Source of the DNA: Thysanoteuthis rhombus
Lineage: Eukaryota; Mollusca; Cephalopoda; Oegopsida; Thysanoteuthidae
DNA: 64,000 nucleotides
Assembly: GCA_963457665.1 (NCBI GenBank)
Contig: OY735206.1
Location: forward strand, 26,384,210-26,448,209
Reading direction: 5' to 3'
Part shown: positions 1 to 11,395 of the stretch, in pieces
Position numbering within the stretch: the stretch's first letter is position 1
How the letters are laid out: each line of letters begins with the position of its first letter
Made by a program: the position numbers and the translations under genes
Notes under the pieces: generated by a model
Told to the model about the DNA's origin: nothing
Databases searched by the model: none
Seen by the model: the letters and a program-made list of their open reading frames with translations, nothing else

Positions 1-78
1 TTGGTGAAAAGGTCTATATAAACAGAAAATTAAATGTGTGAGTGTTTACCTTGTCCAGCTTACCTCAATCAATACTGA

Positions 79-100
79 TATATATATATATATATATATA
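79..100. repeat. (TA)n microsatellite
   Basis: Perfect TA dinucleotide run directly before the RTE-like leader sequence. It is short compared with the other TA tracts in the window. Confidence 0.95.
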
Positions 101-1400
101 AGGCTGGACCTAAAATCATAGGAACACATCATGGGCCAGCGTGAAAAGGCATGGTCCAACACATCTCATGGTCCTAACATTCAAAATTCCGCAAGCTGTT
201 CCTGCTGTGTCATCCGTGCCAAAAAGTTCAGCCACATCATTTGTTCTGGGTGGGGACGATGAGCTCCAAGACTGGATGCTCATACAGTACACAACGGAAA
301 AAAACGTTTCTGCTGTTCTCCTATCCATAACGCTCAGCCACTTTGCTTGCGGGATGAGCTCCTTCAGGGACTACTCAAATACAACCCTCAAATTATCAAC
401 ACGATAAAAAAAGATACCATACATTGGCACCTACAACATCAGGACACTCAACAGGTATGCACCTAACAGATCTTAAAAATGAAATCGATGACATGAAATG
501 GGACATAATCAGTATTAAAAAGACCTGGAAAAAAACTATTCGAACTAAAGAGCAAACATCCTCTTGACAACTACGGTAAAGAGAAACCAGAACCAACTTG
601 AGAAGGTATTCTCATCAATAAAGAACACAGACAACGTAGTTATCGTCAAAACCGTCCCTGAACGCATAGCCTGCATCACTGAACAACTCTTTAAAAGATA
701 CAAACTAAACATCATCCAGGTGTACTCTCCCACTTTGCACTCAACTACAGGGGGATAGATAACTTCTACGATGACTTGAACTCCTTACTCCAAGAGTTCA
801 GAAAATACCTCAATGCCATCATAGGAGACTTCAGCGCACATGTAGGACAAAAAAAATGAACGCTACATCGGCAAATTCTAATAAATAGTCTTAGACGAAA
901 GAGATGAAAACTTTGTGAACTTTGCAACTACGAACAGGATCAAAATCATGAGCACTTTCCTTTAGAAAACATCCCCAAAAGAAATGGACTTAGAAGAGCG
1001 TTAACAATTGAACGTAATAGGTCACATCAAAATGACAAGGTCAGAGTTACCCAGGTCTTAAACCAAGTCAATGAATGAAACTACAACAGAATGGTAAGAT
1101 GTAAAATTCTCATCAAAATCCACAAAGAATGTACCATGATGTTCACTACAAAATTTCAACCACTAAACGTACAGAAAGAGCTCTCTGAAACTTCAAAGCT
1201 TAAATTGAAAAACAGATATGAATTTCCTACTGCATAAGAAGAGAACAAAATCAACGCAATCGACATCAAAATAACAGCTACTTTAGTAAAAGTCATTGCT
1301 CTGTTCAAACACGCAAACCATCAGTGAAATCTCAGAAGAAATCAATAAACTCATTGAAAAAAGCAGAAAGTCACCAAAAGATCACCAAAAGCTTGTACAT
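101..1400 (+). mobile_element. RTE-like LINE fragment: 5' leader and endonuclease domain, degenerate
   Basis: Plus-strand pieces in shifting frames resemble the apurinic-like (EEP) endonuclease of RTE-type non-LTR retrotransposons. At about 421-450 the sequence reads IGTYNIRTLNR, the usual entry of this domain. At about 711-760 it reads VYSPTLHSTTGG followed by IDNFYDDLNSLLQEF. At about 814-848 it reads NAIIGDFSAHVGQ, which corresponds to the GDFNAHVG active-site block. The following 500 bp resemble the linker between endonuclease and reverse transcriptase (a block near 960-1130, then an ISEEINKL-like stretch near 1325). The first ~320 bp are a leader also seen at 6440-6620. There are several stops and frameshifts, and no reverse transcriptase follows, so this is a 3'-lost or rearranged dead copy. 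Sure of the endonuclease, less sure of the exact ends. Confidence 0.8.
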
Positions 1401-1670
1401 AAAGTCCCCTTGCTACTATACTGATTCCAAATGATTAGTAATTCCCGGCATTCTTACAAAAGTACATGTTTTTGTATCTTTATATATATTAGCTTCCCTT
1501 TTCAATTTTAATTTGCATGAATTTTCTTATCTCTTTTTAATTTGCGCCATGTTCAGTGTTTATTTATCTAAGCCGTACTTCCGTCCGAACTTCCGTAAAA
1601 ATGTCAGAAATTACAAAGGTTAGCATTTTTTATACATTGCAAGTAGAGCCCCCTCGTAAGACTTTAATTT
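1400..1670. other. Unrecognised AT-rich sequence
   Basis: No gene, RNA or known repeat is recognised between the RTE fragment and the tandem array. Confidence 0.4.
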
Positions 1671-2420
1671 TGTTTTTTCCAGACTCAAACAATCCACGTA
1701 GGGGTATCTATTAATGATTGGCTCAGAGAAATTTTCTCAGTTACATCAGGGTACATGTACACGGCATAATATCTCTAAGAATGTTTCATTGAAATCCTTC
1801 CCCCATCGTAGCAATATACACACAGCAAAATATTTCCAAAAGTGTAAAATTGAATTTAGAAAAGATTTGGTGGACGTGTAGTCTAGGGAAGAAGTGATTA
1901 CATCTTCCGGTGGATCCAGGAATTACAACAGTAACGTAACCTGCACAAATATCCTAAACGATTCTCAAATAATTCCAGTGGAATCCTAGGGAAGGGTGAG
2001 CAAAGGACAATGAAAGAAGTATTGATATCTAAGGACTGATCAAGGGATTTATTACAGTCACCCCCTGCATCGTAGCAATAAAATATCTCCGAATATTCAT
2101 TAAGAATTTGAATAAAATATTGTAGAAGTAGCGGGATATTGGCTAACGAATAATGATCACTTTTTGAGACGGGTCCTATGATTTTCAGCTGTCAAATACC
2201 TGCATCAAATCTATATATACACAACACAATGTCTCCAGAAGTTCTCACTGTACTTTGATCAAATTTGGTGGAAGTGTGAGTAATGAATGAAAAGAGAAAT
2301 GATCCAAGAATCATTCATAGTCACCTCGCCTGTATCGTAGCTACATGTGCACAGCAAAATATATCCAAAATTTATCAATGAATTTCATTGAAACGTTGTG
2401 GATATATATATATTTTGCTA
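1670..2420. repeat. Diverged tandem array, unit about 130 bp
   Basis: A phrase resembling CATCGTAGCAACATNTACACAGCAAAATAT recurs in degenerate form at about 1800, 2066, 2198 and 2334. A weaker unit begins near 1935. Each unit continues with a block like AAATTTGGTGGAAGTG and ends with a phrase close to ATTACAGTCACC. The spacings are about 132 bp or twice that, which gives about five diverged copies. The unit is not coding in any frame and was not recognised as a named satellite. Confidence 0.65.
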
Positions 2421-2820
2421 TGGAAGATAACATTTTCAAATATTTATTTGACCTCAAATACGGGAGAAAAGGATTCACTATTTCACAGTAACACTTGATA
2501 TATCTCCTATTGCAGCTTCTAAACATTGCTTTGTCCAATCAGTCTGATGCATGAGTGTTCCTGAAAAGAACAGCACAATTTATAACACATCTGCCTGACT
2601 GCTCTTCCTCCCTATCAATCTATCAGTAACGACCATACTATCCCTTAATCACACTCCCTCCAAGCTTCACCCCTTTGTTCATATACCAAGAATAAAATTG
2701 TTGCGTAAGAACACTTTATGCAACAATCTGTAGCTTATAAATTACAGCCTTTGGGTGTTCTGTCATTTATTGACATTCACCCCAGGGGACCAAACCGAAG
2801 TTCCCTTTCTTATAAATAAA
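2420..2820. other. Unrecognised AT-rich sequence
   Basis: No feature is recognised. The stretch may include the decayed 5' part of the CR1/L2-like element that follows. Confidence 0.4.
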
Positions 2821-5500
2821 AATAATTCATTATTTAGATGCATCAATGAAACCTATTTATCCAGTGAAATTCCTAATGCAAAACTGAACATTGAAATAAA
2901 TTATCTCTGCTGAACCGTTAGAACACAAGTATCATATTGTGGCATAGCCATTTACATCAAACATGAATGCAACCGTTCCATGTATTTACATCTGTCCAAT
3001 ATTGTTTAAGTTGAGCCGTTTCTAGATATATGCGAATTACAACTGTTCTGGCCTGTTTAATACATCGTCCACTCAATAAACATTTCGATGTAAATAGCAA
3101 TATAATCGTATAGGGTGATTCGAATTTCCTACACTCGAATTGCCAGATAATGATACATCAATATAATGATAATCCAACATTCGTAAGAATATTTTTAATT
3201 TTCATTTATAAATATCACTAATGATCTTCAAGACTGCACCATCGCACAACGAGCTCGGTCCTTTGAACATAAAATTATAGAAATGCAATTCACTAATATA
3301 TAAAGAAAAACAGTATATTAAAATCATTTGTGGATGACATTATACTTCCTTTAGCTGAGCTGAACTTTGTGATAAAAATTGGGAAGCCATAAAGTCTACG
3401 TTTTTGTCTATATCTTAGTACAGTAGACCGTAGAAGAATGGACATAATACAAAACAGCATCAGAGTATTTTTGTGAAAAGGGCACCCAAACTAGTAATCA
3501 AAGAGGTAGGAATATCAGATCTTCTAAAGGCAACGTGTGCTCATCTGACAGAGAAAAAAACATGTTGAAGCCCTCATGGAGTATAAAAATTATTGAATCA
3601 TTGAATGAAGTATTGAAGTATGAGAGTGAGTCTGAATTAACATTCTACAAAGAGCGAGAAAATACAGGGAGTAAACCCATGAAAAATAGCTAAGTAATTT
3701 TTCAGCTATGCTCAAATATCCCAGGAATGTTGGAGAAGGACCAAATCATGACTCATACAGAAAAAAAAACATCATTGGAAACCATCTTCGAAAACAATAT
3801 TGCTACTTTTTTGCAAAGCCTGATATTCAAAGAAAACCTCCCGATGTAAAACAATCTTTCTACCTGTAATGACAACTCCACTAAAATCAGAGTCTTGGAC
3901 TTCGCAAAAACGGATATTGAAAGAGTTATATCCGAGATTAAGTTTTTTTTCAAAATGTGATAGAAAGAGAAATTTCAATGACTCCAGTTGTAGGAGTGGT
4001 TTCCTTGGAATATTATTGAAAAATATGAAAGGGATCAAGCGAAACACTGTACTACGTATATAGACTAATGTAAGATGAAGGAGCACTACAAATTTTAATG
4101 GAAAAAGCCATTATCTCTCTTGTATGCAAAGGAGGATTTGAATGGATATTCAATTTCCAGTTCCTTTTAATATGTCACCTAATTAAAAGCTTCAAAATAT
4201 GACCTGAAACTCCCTTGGGGAGTTTTCCAAAAAAGTAATCTAATGAACCAAAATCATCATGGTTTTAGACAATACGTGTCATGTATAAGGCCACACTGGG
4301 AGCATAATAATTTTTTCCTCAACATTCTTGAGATATCCACCAATGCCAATGACGTCAATACAAACTTAAGTGAAACATTTGAACGATATTCACTTCTCAG
4401 CAAGTTAAAAAGACTTTGAATAACTCGGAAAATAGGAAAATTGATACAAGCATTTTTAACTCATACAAAAAAAAACCTTAAAGTAAAACATGTTCTTTTC
4501 TTCACAAAGCCAGTCTCTAATGGAGGACTCCAAGGATTGATAATGATGAGAGTTATCTATGAAAAGATTCAGTCCACCGTTTAAGTCTTTGTAGGCAATA
4601 AGAAACAAGTGTAGAACATTATATCAAAATAGGATAGAGATAATCTACAAAAAGGCCCAATATACTAAAAGGTTTTACAATTAAAATATATTCAAAATCC
4701 TCAGTTCGCAGAAGGTATTACCTAATTGTAAGGACATTGGTCGGAAAAGCCACACCAGAGACCAGGTGTGGTAATGTATAATGGTTCATCGTTCCTAGAA
4801 TATCTTGTTACGACATCTAAAAGGTTTTAAGGTCTCAGAGGAGGGGTTTTCAGAACACTTAAAACTAGATCTGCAAGTCCTGTACATGCAGTATATAATT
4901 CAGTGATTTTACTGTGGCTAGACTATTGTTCCCAATTGGTGTGTCCCCGAACTCAAAAACATATTAATGTACACAAAGGTGTACAGAGAAATCCACTTAA
5001 CACATGAAAGAAGTAAAATATCATGATTATTGGTTTAGTTTACGTACTTGAACCTTTATTCCATTCAACTAAAACATAAAAAGTTACCCAATTATCTACA
5101 TCTATGAAATCGTGGAGGACATTGCTAAGATTTTACTGTGACCCCGGTCAAGTGATTGGCAAGGTGAAAGATTTATTATACTCACTCTAAAAACGAAATA
5201 TACGCTTGCAAATTGACAAATCTGAGAGACAATGGCCTTCTCGTACGTGGTCCTATACTTTTAATGTTCACCACCACTTAACAAAAACAAAGTCAGTTTC
5301 AAAACAGAATCATTCATATTAAAAGATCTATAACTACTTACCCAACGGACATGTTGTTCGAGGCTATGCAGTCGGGGAATAAGCTGTTTCAAAAAGCCTA
5401 CTACACATCTAATTAAGCGGTGGTCCGAATGACATGCTCGTCATTATATTGCTCAGGGGAAATAAATGATGATGACGATGATGATAACAATATATGATCT
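2820..5500 (+). mobile_element. CR1/L2-like LINE, near full length but degenerate (endonuclease + reverse transcriptase + 3' tail)
   Basis: The domains appear in the order expected for a CR1/L2-like ORF2. The endonuclease starts near 2838 (INETYLSSEIPN, then CGIAIYIKHECN near 2940), with a GDSNFLHSN block near 3113-3145 matching GDFNFPHIN. The reverse transcriptase begins near 3897. It includes KAIISLVCKGGFE near 4105, the QHGFRQYVSC block near 4250-4280, an ETFERYSLLSKLK block near 4375-4410 that replaces the FDKVDH..LL.KL motif, and FTKPVSNGGLQG near 4502-4540 that replaces the GVPQGS turn. The C-terminal region has LDYCSQLVCPRTQKHIN at about 4917-4970 and NLRDNGLLVRGPILFN at about 5221-5270. 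The copy ends in a TGATGATGACGATGATGAT tail at about 5466-5486. Every domain is interrupted and both catalytic blocks are altered. This is an old dead copy. Confidence 0.8.
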
Positions 5501-6440
5501 CATGATTCATATTTTTTTTTACTTTCGATATAAACATATGTTTACTTACAAAACGAAATCTTCTTAAAAGCAAATATTCACGTTTATTATCTTATTGACT
5601 ATCAAACACCATACCCGATTATGTTTATTGGATTAAACTAAACAGAAATGTAACTTTTAATTCAAAGAACTACTAGTTGGCCACCCTCCCCTCCTCTAAA
5701 AAGTTAACAGTTTCAATGCAGAGGGGAGGTAAGATTTGACAGTAGATTCTACTGGTTTTGATCATATATTGTCATTGAATCTCTTTTTTATCTGATCGTT
5801 TATCAACTTATCTAATGGTCATTTTATATCAATTAAAATCACAGTGCACTCTCTAAGTTAAAATTGGAAAGGAATGATGGGTAAATATTTATAATATAAC
5901 AACAGCCACAAAACTAATCGTTGATATACATATAAAGGAAAAGTCAGAAGCCATTGATAATTACCCGCTAATATTAGTCCAACCATTCCCATGTGAATTG
6001 AATTCACGAAATCAGCAGACATAGAACTCGACAGCAGAAATAAGGGGAGATTTAAAACTATGCCTTAAAGCTAAAAAGAGTATATTTTGGTGATCCGCTA
6101 CTATATTCAGAGAAAAGGCCTTTCTAGGACAATATTTGAATTTCATATGGTTCAGTAATGATCGAATCATGATCAAATCCCCATCACTCCGTGTTTATCG
6201 GTAGGAAACCAAATCTGATGAATAATAATCTGATGTACTCGAAAATCCTAGATCGTTTGAAACTTATCTCATTGTTGTGAATCTTTGATGTTCCTATCCT
6301 TACGTTGCATTCAAACAAACATTTCAGTTTCAGCTCTACAGATATTACAAGCAAGCGTAATAAGGCCTGGTCGGTGAATACCTGCTACTTGAACCGGGTA
6401 ATCCAGTACAATTTTTCACATGACTTTGAATGATGATTAG
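5500..6440. other. Unrecognised AT-rich sequence
   Basis: No open frame of note, RNA gene or known repeat is seen. The stretch lies between the CR1-like tail and the next RTE leader. Confidence 0.4.
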
Positions 6441-7430
6441 CACTGCCAAATAATTATCATGCAACACATTACAGGTAAGCATGGCAGAGCATTGCTTAAC
6501 ACGACCAATGGTTCATAAAATCATAAATATACTGCCTGTTCCTACTGAGTCATTAGTTCCTATTCCCCAGCTACATCACTTGCTTGGAGATGAGTGATGT
6601 GCTCCATAGGTGACTATACAAACATAACACCAGGAAAACAACCCTTTTTGCTTGGTCAGCAGTCTTGAACTGTTCTGCAACATTTTTTCGCTAGATAACT
6701 GAAGGACTAAATGAGGATTGTGAGGAAGTTTGTTTCAACGTGAATTTCAGCTAAACTAATACCATGAACAAAAAACATGTTGAGTATAACGACACAACGA
6801 TCAAAATTGAAAATATAGATCCGAAGGAAGTAGACCCCTACAACAACATAAGACAACAAATATCCATGAAATATTCAAAAGGAAGAGAAGCCAAGCGAAG
6901 AATTGCACAAGGTTGGCAAATTTTTAGCAGAGCAAGCACAACATTCAAGATCAAGGTAATCGCACTAGTCTTTGAAAAAGACGGTTCACTATCAAAACAT
7001 TTCCCCAGTCGCCACCTATGGAGCTGTAACAAAGAACCAAACCATGAGTTTTGCCTCCAAACTGAAAACTATGCAACGGTAACAGGACAGAATCATTATC
7101 AACTTCACATCGAAAGAGCATAAGACACCGTAGTATAACTAAAAAACAGACAGGTTTCCGTGATATCAGAAAAAAACACTGAAAACTGTCGTGAGACGAG
7201 CATTTTGTAAGAATCTCAGATAAATGCTTGACGTCACGACTCACAGCGTGGATCCCCGGAGATCATATGCAAAATTGTGGTTGACAGGAAGTACGTCAGA
7301 CGGACACGCTAGACAAAATGAGAAAGTACAGGCTCAGTGACGCCTATAATAGAGAGGTCTGGTTGATCTTGGTGGGGAGAGGGGTCTGCATTTAACAATA
7401 TATGATGAAAGGTAACTGCTGATGATGATA
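6440..7430 (+). mobile_element. RTE-like LINE, internally deleted (leader joined to reverse transcriptase C-terminus)
   Basis: The part at about 6500-6620 aligns by eye with the leader of the first RTE copy (shared pieces include TGTTCCT, a CTACATCA/CCACATCA box and the GTGCTCCA-like end). After a short gap, the open frame 6764-7123 gives a protein with the RTE C-terminal pattern: a VDPYNNIRQQISM block matching the VD.YIYLGQ.I.M signature, then EAKRRIAQGWQIFSRASTTFK. The 3' end, about 7320-7370, encodes a RKYRLSDAYNREVW match to the family's FRKYWLRDAHDREVW. The endonuclease and catalytic palm are absent, so the copy arose by internal deletion or by joining of two pieces. The frame changes after about 7000. 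It faces the copy at 7600-8370 tail to tail. Confidence 0.75.
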
Positions 7431-7439
7431 TCCCGGGGT

Positions 7440-7600
7440 TTCTATAGCAAATAGTTTGAAATACTAAAAACTGTGCAGGTGCCTTTAGCAGAATATTTCA
7501 ATGGTTTTCATTCATAGATAGATATATAGAAATTTATCTATCACTGTACCTTCTCTGGTAATTCTTTGACAGCAATTTAGCCCACCCATTGCATTGGTAT
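7440..7600. other. Spacer between two opposed RTE copies
   Basis: A short AT-rich spacer with a local hairpin (GATAGATATATAGAAATTTA then TCTATC) near 7516-7542. No gene is seen. Confidence 0.4.
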
Positions 7601-8370
7601 ATTAAATAATTTTGGATGAATATAAGATATAACTGTTGGACCGAGGACTCACCAGACCTCTCTATCGTTGACGTCACGGGGCCAATACTTTCTTAACTTG
7701 TTTACACCAGCACACAATCTCATATTAGCCGGCAACAATCTCACATATGATCTCAGAAGATCCATGTTGTGATTTATGATGTCTGTTAGTTCTTCAAATT
7801 TCTTGCAGCATGACCAGCCCATTGCCATTTAAGTTTTCTAAAGGATTTTATGATATGTCTGTCTATTTTTTTTTTTTTTTGTATACCGTATTCTCCATAT
7901 GAGATCCAGTATGGTGTCTGCCAGTGCCAGTGGCGTGGTTTACAGTTTGAGGAATAATATTTTGATTAAATTCCCTGTCTCAGTTTCGTAGGTGACTATC
8001 AGGGGAATGCATTGGTTGTACACTTGTCTTTTGAAAATTGATGGAATTTTCTCGTTCTCAAAAGTTGAGATTGCACTACCAAAAGGTTGCCATCTTAGAC
8101 TGATTCTTTGCCGGATTTCTTTTCTTTTTTTTTTCAAGGTTTCAAAAAGATTCATGATCCTAGGTAGATGTAGAGGCAATGTTTTTATGTTAGTATTTTT
8201 CAATTTAGATATCTTTTCATCTTTGTTCTCAACATATTTATTGTACAAGTCTTTTGTTTCACTGAAGTTTATGCGTAATTCAACTCTTTGTTGTCGTTGT
8301 TCTGTTTATCTAGCATTACGTATTCAAGAACAGAAGTCAGTGGAGATAATTTCGTTTGATAGATAACATG
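7600..8370 (-). mobile_element. RTE-like LINE 3' fragment (reverse transcriptase C-terminus)
   Basis: On the minus strand, the frame 8248-7940 reads IRQRISLRWQPFGSAISTFE, then KIPSIFKRQVYNQC and VTYETETG. These match the RTE signatures I+RRI+LGW.AFG+ASAIF, K+IPICLKRQVYNQCILP and VTYGAETW. Farther downstream on the same strand (about 7705-7630) the LRKYWPRDVNDREVW block marks the 3' end. The copy is truncated on its 5' side within the reverse transcriptase. Several substitutions at conserved places and a frame change show it is inactive. Confidence 0.8.
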
Positions 8371-9215
8371 AAGCAAACATTACCGAGGAATATTTATTTT
8401 CATTGAATTCCAATGGAAAAACAAGGATCTAAACAACTCTACACTCAACAATGCAATACCTCGTGTGCTGACTAATATATATGGAAAATGTCAACTTATT
8501 TGCCAGCTGTCAAATAAAATCAATGCACTCACACACGCACACACACGCACGCATGTACACATATATTTCTTCAAGTATAATAAGATGTCAATGATGATTA
8601 ATGAAATAAATATAGTGTCTTTCTCTCAACAAGAGATGTAAAAGTAACAAATTGTATCCTGAAAATTATCATCTTAAATTGAGCACCGAAACTGTGTCCC
8701 TCAAGCTAAAAACAATAGAACAGCACTCGTTCCGGATTCGAAAAAAAAACTGAAGAGGCAGATTTTGAAGGAAGATTCGAATCTGCCTTTTCTTTGTCAA
8801 CCATATCTTCGATTTGCTTTCCGTTGATCAGCCTCCCCTCCGCCTCGTTTTGAAGCAAAATATTTCAAAATAACCACATGTTAAGAAAAAAAATTATAAA
8901 ACAGGGCGGATTATTCAATCAATAGAAAACTGTCACATACTCAACGTATTTTGGCAGCAGACTGCACTGGGGGTGATCAATTTATGAAATTAACAAAGAG
9001 ATGAGCGATGAATGAATCATGTCTTTTGTCTCTTAGGGCTGTGGTCATTAAATAGGAATATTCAGAAAAGCAATCGACCAGACACAAATTAAGGGTCTAA
9101 TTAAGCATTCATTTATACAGAAAATTCACTTTTCCTGCAATACAAAAATCACCTCCATTTTGCAGGGGAAGTGAGGTTTCCAGGTTTTTTCCTAATATTG
9201 AGTGAATATCAAAAT
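8370..9215. other. Unrecognised AT-rich sequence with a short (CA)n patch
   Basis: A CACACAC/GCACGCA patch is at about 8528-8562, and a small inverted repeat (AGGCAGATT ... AATCTGCCT) is at about 8756-8791. Nothing else is recognised. Confidence 0.4.
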
Positions 9216-9430
9216 GTTTAGCCCTCTAGCTCCATCGGTACCGCTTGTTTATGTGACACATACAAATTTACTTTGCGAGTCAGCCAGCCAGATGTGCTTA
9301 AAAATAGGAAAAAATCTGTTTTTGTTTTACAGTTTGTAACTGCATTGCCATAAATCTCTATGTTTTTCTTTTAATAACTGGACACAGCCAAGTCTGGCAC
9401 ATGACTTCAATAATAAGGAATTACCCAAGA
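9216..9430 (+). mobile_element. tRNA-related SINE-like copy, family B
   Basis: The start resembles a tRNA-like head with an A-box-like TAGCTCCATCGGTACCGC at about 9228-9245, followed by TTTACTTTGCGAGTCAGCCAGCCAGA. A related copy with the same order of blocks (AGCCCTTTAGCTCAATCGTT ... AGCCAGCAAGCCAGCCAGAC) is at 55335-55510. Two similar copies in distant places support a dispersed repeat. The B box is weak here, so the tRNA origin is uncertain. Confidence 0.5.
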
Positions 9431-10150
9431 TCAAACTCTCCAACCCAACAGTACAAAGTGTGTTTGTAAAGTACCTTGCAATTTATTATTAGTGAAAAAG
9501 AACTTCTCTTGGACATTAGTGCCTTAATCCTCTTGAAAGCATATTCCCATTGAGACTTCAAACTATTATCCCAGTGTCAAAATGATCATAAGAAATATAG
9601 ACGGTGAATATGAAGATACTGAGAGAATCAAGGGGATGAGAGTTAAGGAAGAGCAGACGGTTCGAAGTTATTTGAGGATATAAATGGATAGCTCAATTAC
9701 CAAATTAGGGTGTAAGTAAAGATAATCCGAGCCTAGTCTCTGAGACTTAACTAACATAGGTATTGGAATAGAATGGAAAATTAGAAATTGGACGACTTTG
9801 GAGGCAAAAGTTTGATACTGGGTCGGAATTCCGGCCTCCAGGCTGGTTCGATTTCTGAATTAAACGTCATTCTAATGCCTTTGTTGGGAACTTTTTGGAT
9901 ATATAACTCGGATTTTCTAAGCTTGTAGCCCAGTCTGGCAACCCTATACGTACGAGGAGAGTCAAATTTAATGGCCAGTGCTGCAGACGAAGAAAAACAT
10001 GCAGAAGAACTATTTTCTCCTGAGGTTACCAGTACACTGAGCCTGAATTACAACCAATCAATAGTCAAAAGTAATTGATCAGTATTGGACGATTCGGGAT
10101 ATTTTTTACGCAGTGGGTATTGTTGATTTCATTGAAGAACCGACTGTTTT
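9430..10150. other. Unrecognised sequence
   Basis: No known repeat or supported gene is seen. Confidence 0.35.
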
Positions 10151-10310
10151 TCACGTTTTTAGGCAATCAATCTAAAATTAAACTATATCAGCGGATAAAA
10201 CTGTACCAACACTCACTACCCTGCGTCAGAAACTTTTTGCCAGCTGAACATTGTTCTCTACTTTTTTAGGCAACCAATCTAATAATAAAATATCCCAGCA
10301 TAAAAAATCA
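10150..10310. repeat. Local direct duplication, about 105 bp apart
   Basis: The block TTTTTAGGCAATCAATCTAA, followed by AATTAAACTATATCAGCGGATAAAA, at about 10157-10200 recurs as TTTTTTAGGCAACCAATCTA, followed by ATAATAAAATATCCCAGCATAAAAA, at about 10262-10305. This is a local tandem duplication with a unit of about 105 bp. It lies inside a 64-codon open frame that shows no recognisable domain. Confidence 0.6.
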
Positions 10311-11275
10311 ATTGACTGTGTTTACGCCCCGACAATTGCAGTCGAGATTGCCTTACGATAAACGTTTACTTTCTTTTGACAAAAACATTAGACCATCGTG
10401 TAATTCTGTGAAAACGTTATTGTTTTGTTTTTTTTCGTTTTCGTTGTTCTTTTATTGATTTTATTTTCCATTTATACTCAGTGTGTTATTGGGCGGGGGG
10501 TGTAGACTTCCATCCGCCCCTTTTCTTCCTTCTTTATTTAACATGCACGATCTACTCCAATCAACTTCAGGCTTCCTGGGCCGTCAAAGGGATATAAACT
10601 TCTCTTCCCAAAGGTATCGTAAAAGCAATAATATTCGACAGCAATTTCTTCTGGTTTTTTTTTGGTTTTTTTTTGTTCTTCCACTATTTATTAGAGCTTA
10701 TCCCATGCCCTACATTGTTGGATTGTTTTCCGGTGCTGATAAAAAAAGATCGTTGACTCGATTTAGAGAAGTCAGTGAGGACACGTTAAGTAATTTGTCT
10801 GCAAGAAAGATATATATAAAATTCAATTAAGTCGTATTTGCATGGTGTGGCTATACTAAATTAAATCTTTAGAAACTTTCGATTCCTTCGAAACAGGAAA
10901 CATAGTCAATCGGAAATTCATTCCATTGGCGAACGGATGTCTATTTTGCCTATCTGAATAATGAAATAGGAAAAAGCAAACAAAACTTAAACCGGTCGAG
11001 CAAATCCAGTATCAACACTGTGAAATATAAATACTAGTGCAACTAAGAAAAAGATAGCAGTATAGGATCGTATTGTACAAGTTAGTGGGGGCATTCTGGA
11101 TCAATAGGTAATTTAATATGGGATATACATCTGATGAATCTCCCTGATTGTATCACTATGGGAGGAAAGTTCATAGATAAATGGTTTATGCTAACATACC
11201 CGGTAAAATAGGCGTTAAAAGATAGCATCGTGGCATAAATGCGCTTTTTAGGCGCGGGTATAAGTTTGCTTAATA
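10310..11275. other. Unrecognised sequence with one anonymous 115-codon frame
   Basis: The plus frame 10483-10830 begins with MLLGGGCRLPSAPFLPSLF and has a very hydrophobic middle (FFWFFFVLPLFIRAYPM) produced by poly-T tracts. No domain is recognised, codon use follows the AT-rich background, and no splice context was found. I treat it as probably chance. Confidence 0.3.
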
Positions 11276-11395
11276 CATACATACACACAAACAAATACAC
11301 TCACTCACACGTACACACACACACTCGCACATATAAACATGTATGTGTGTGTGTGTTTGCTTGCGAGCACACGTGCGCGTGTGTATGTGTGAATA
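11276..11395. repeat. Opposed (CA)n and (TG)n microsatellite with palindromic potential
   Basis: A CA-rich tract (about 11280-11332) is followed, after ATATAAACATGTAT, by a TG-rich tract (about 11342-11392). The two halves are complementary and could form an imperfect hairpin. Confidence 0.8.

Noticed and set aside
8756-8791. Terminator- or miRNA-like hairpin AGGCAGATT...AATCTGCCT
   Set aside because: The stem is only 9 bp with an 18-bp loop, which is within chance for AT-rich DNA.
11276-11395. CRISPR-like or phage-type array
   Set aside because: The repeats are dinucleotides without spacers. Nothing prokaryotic is seen in the window.
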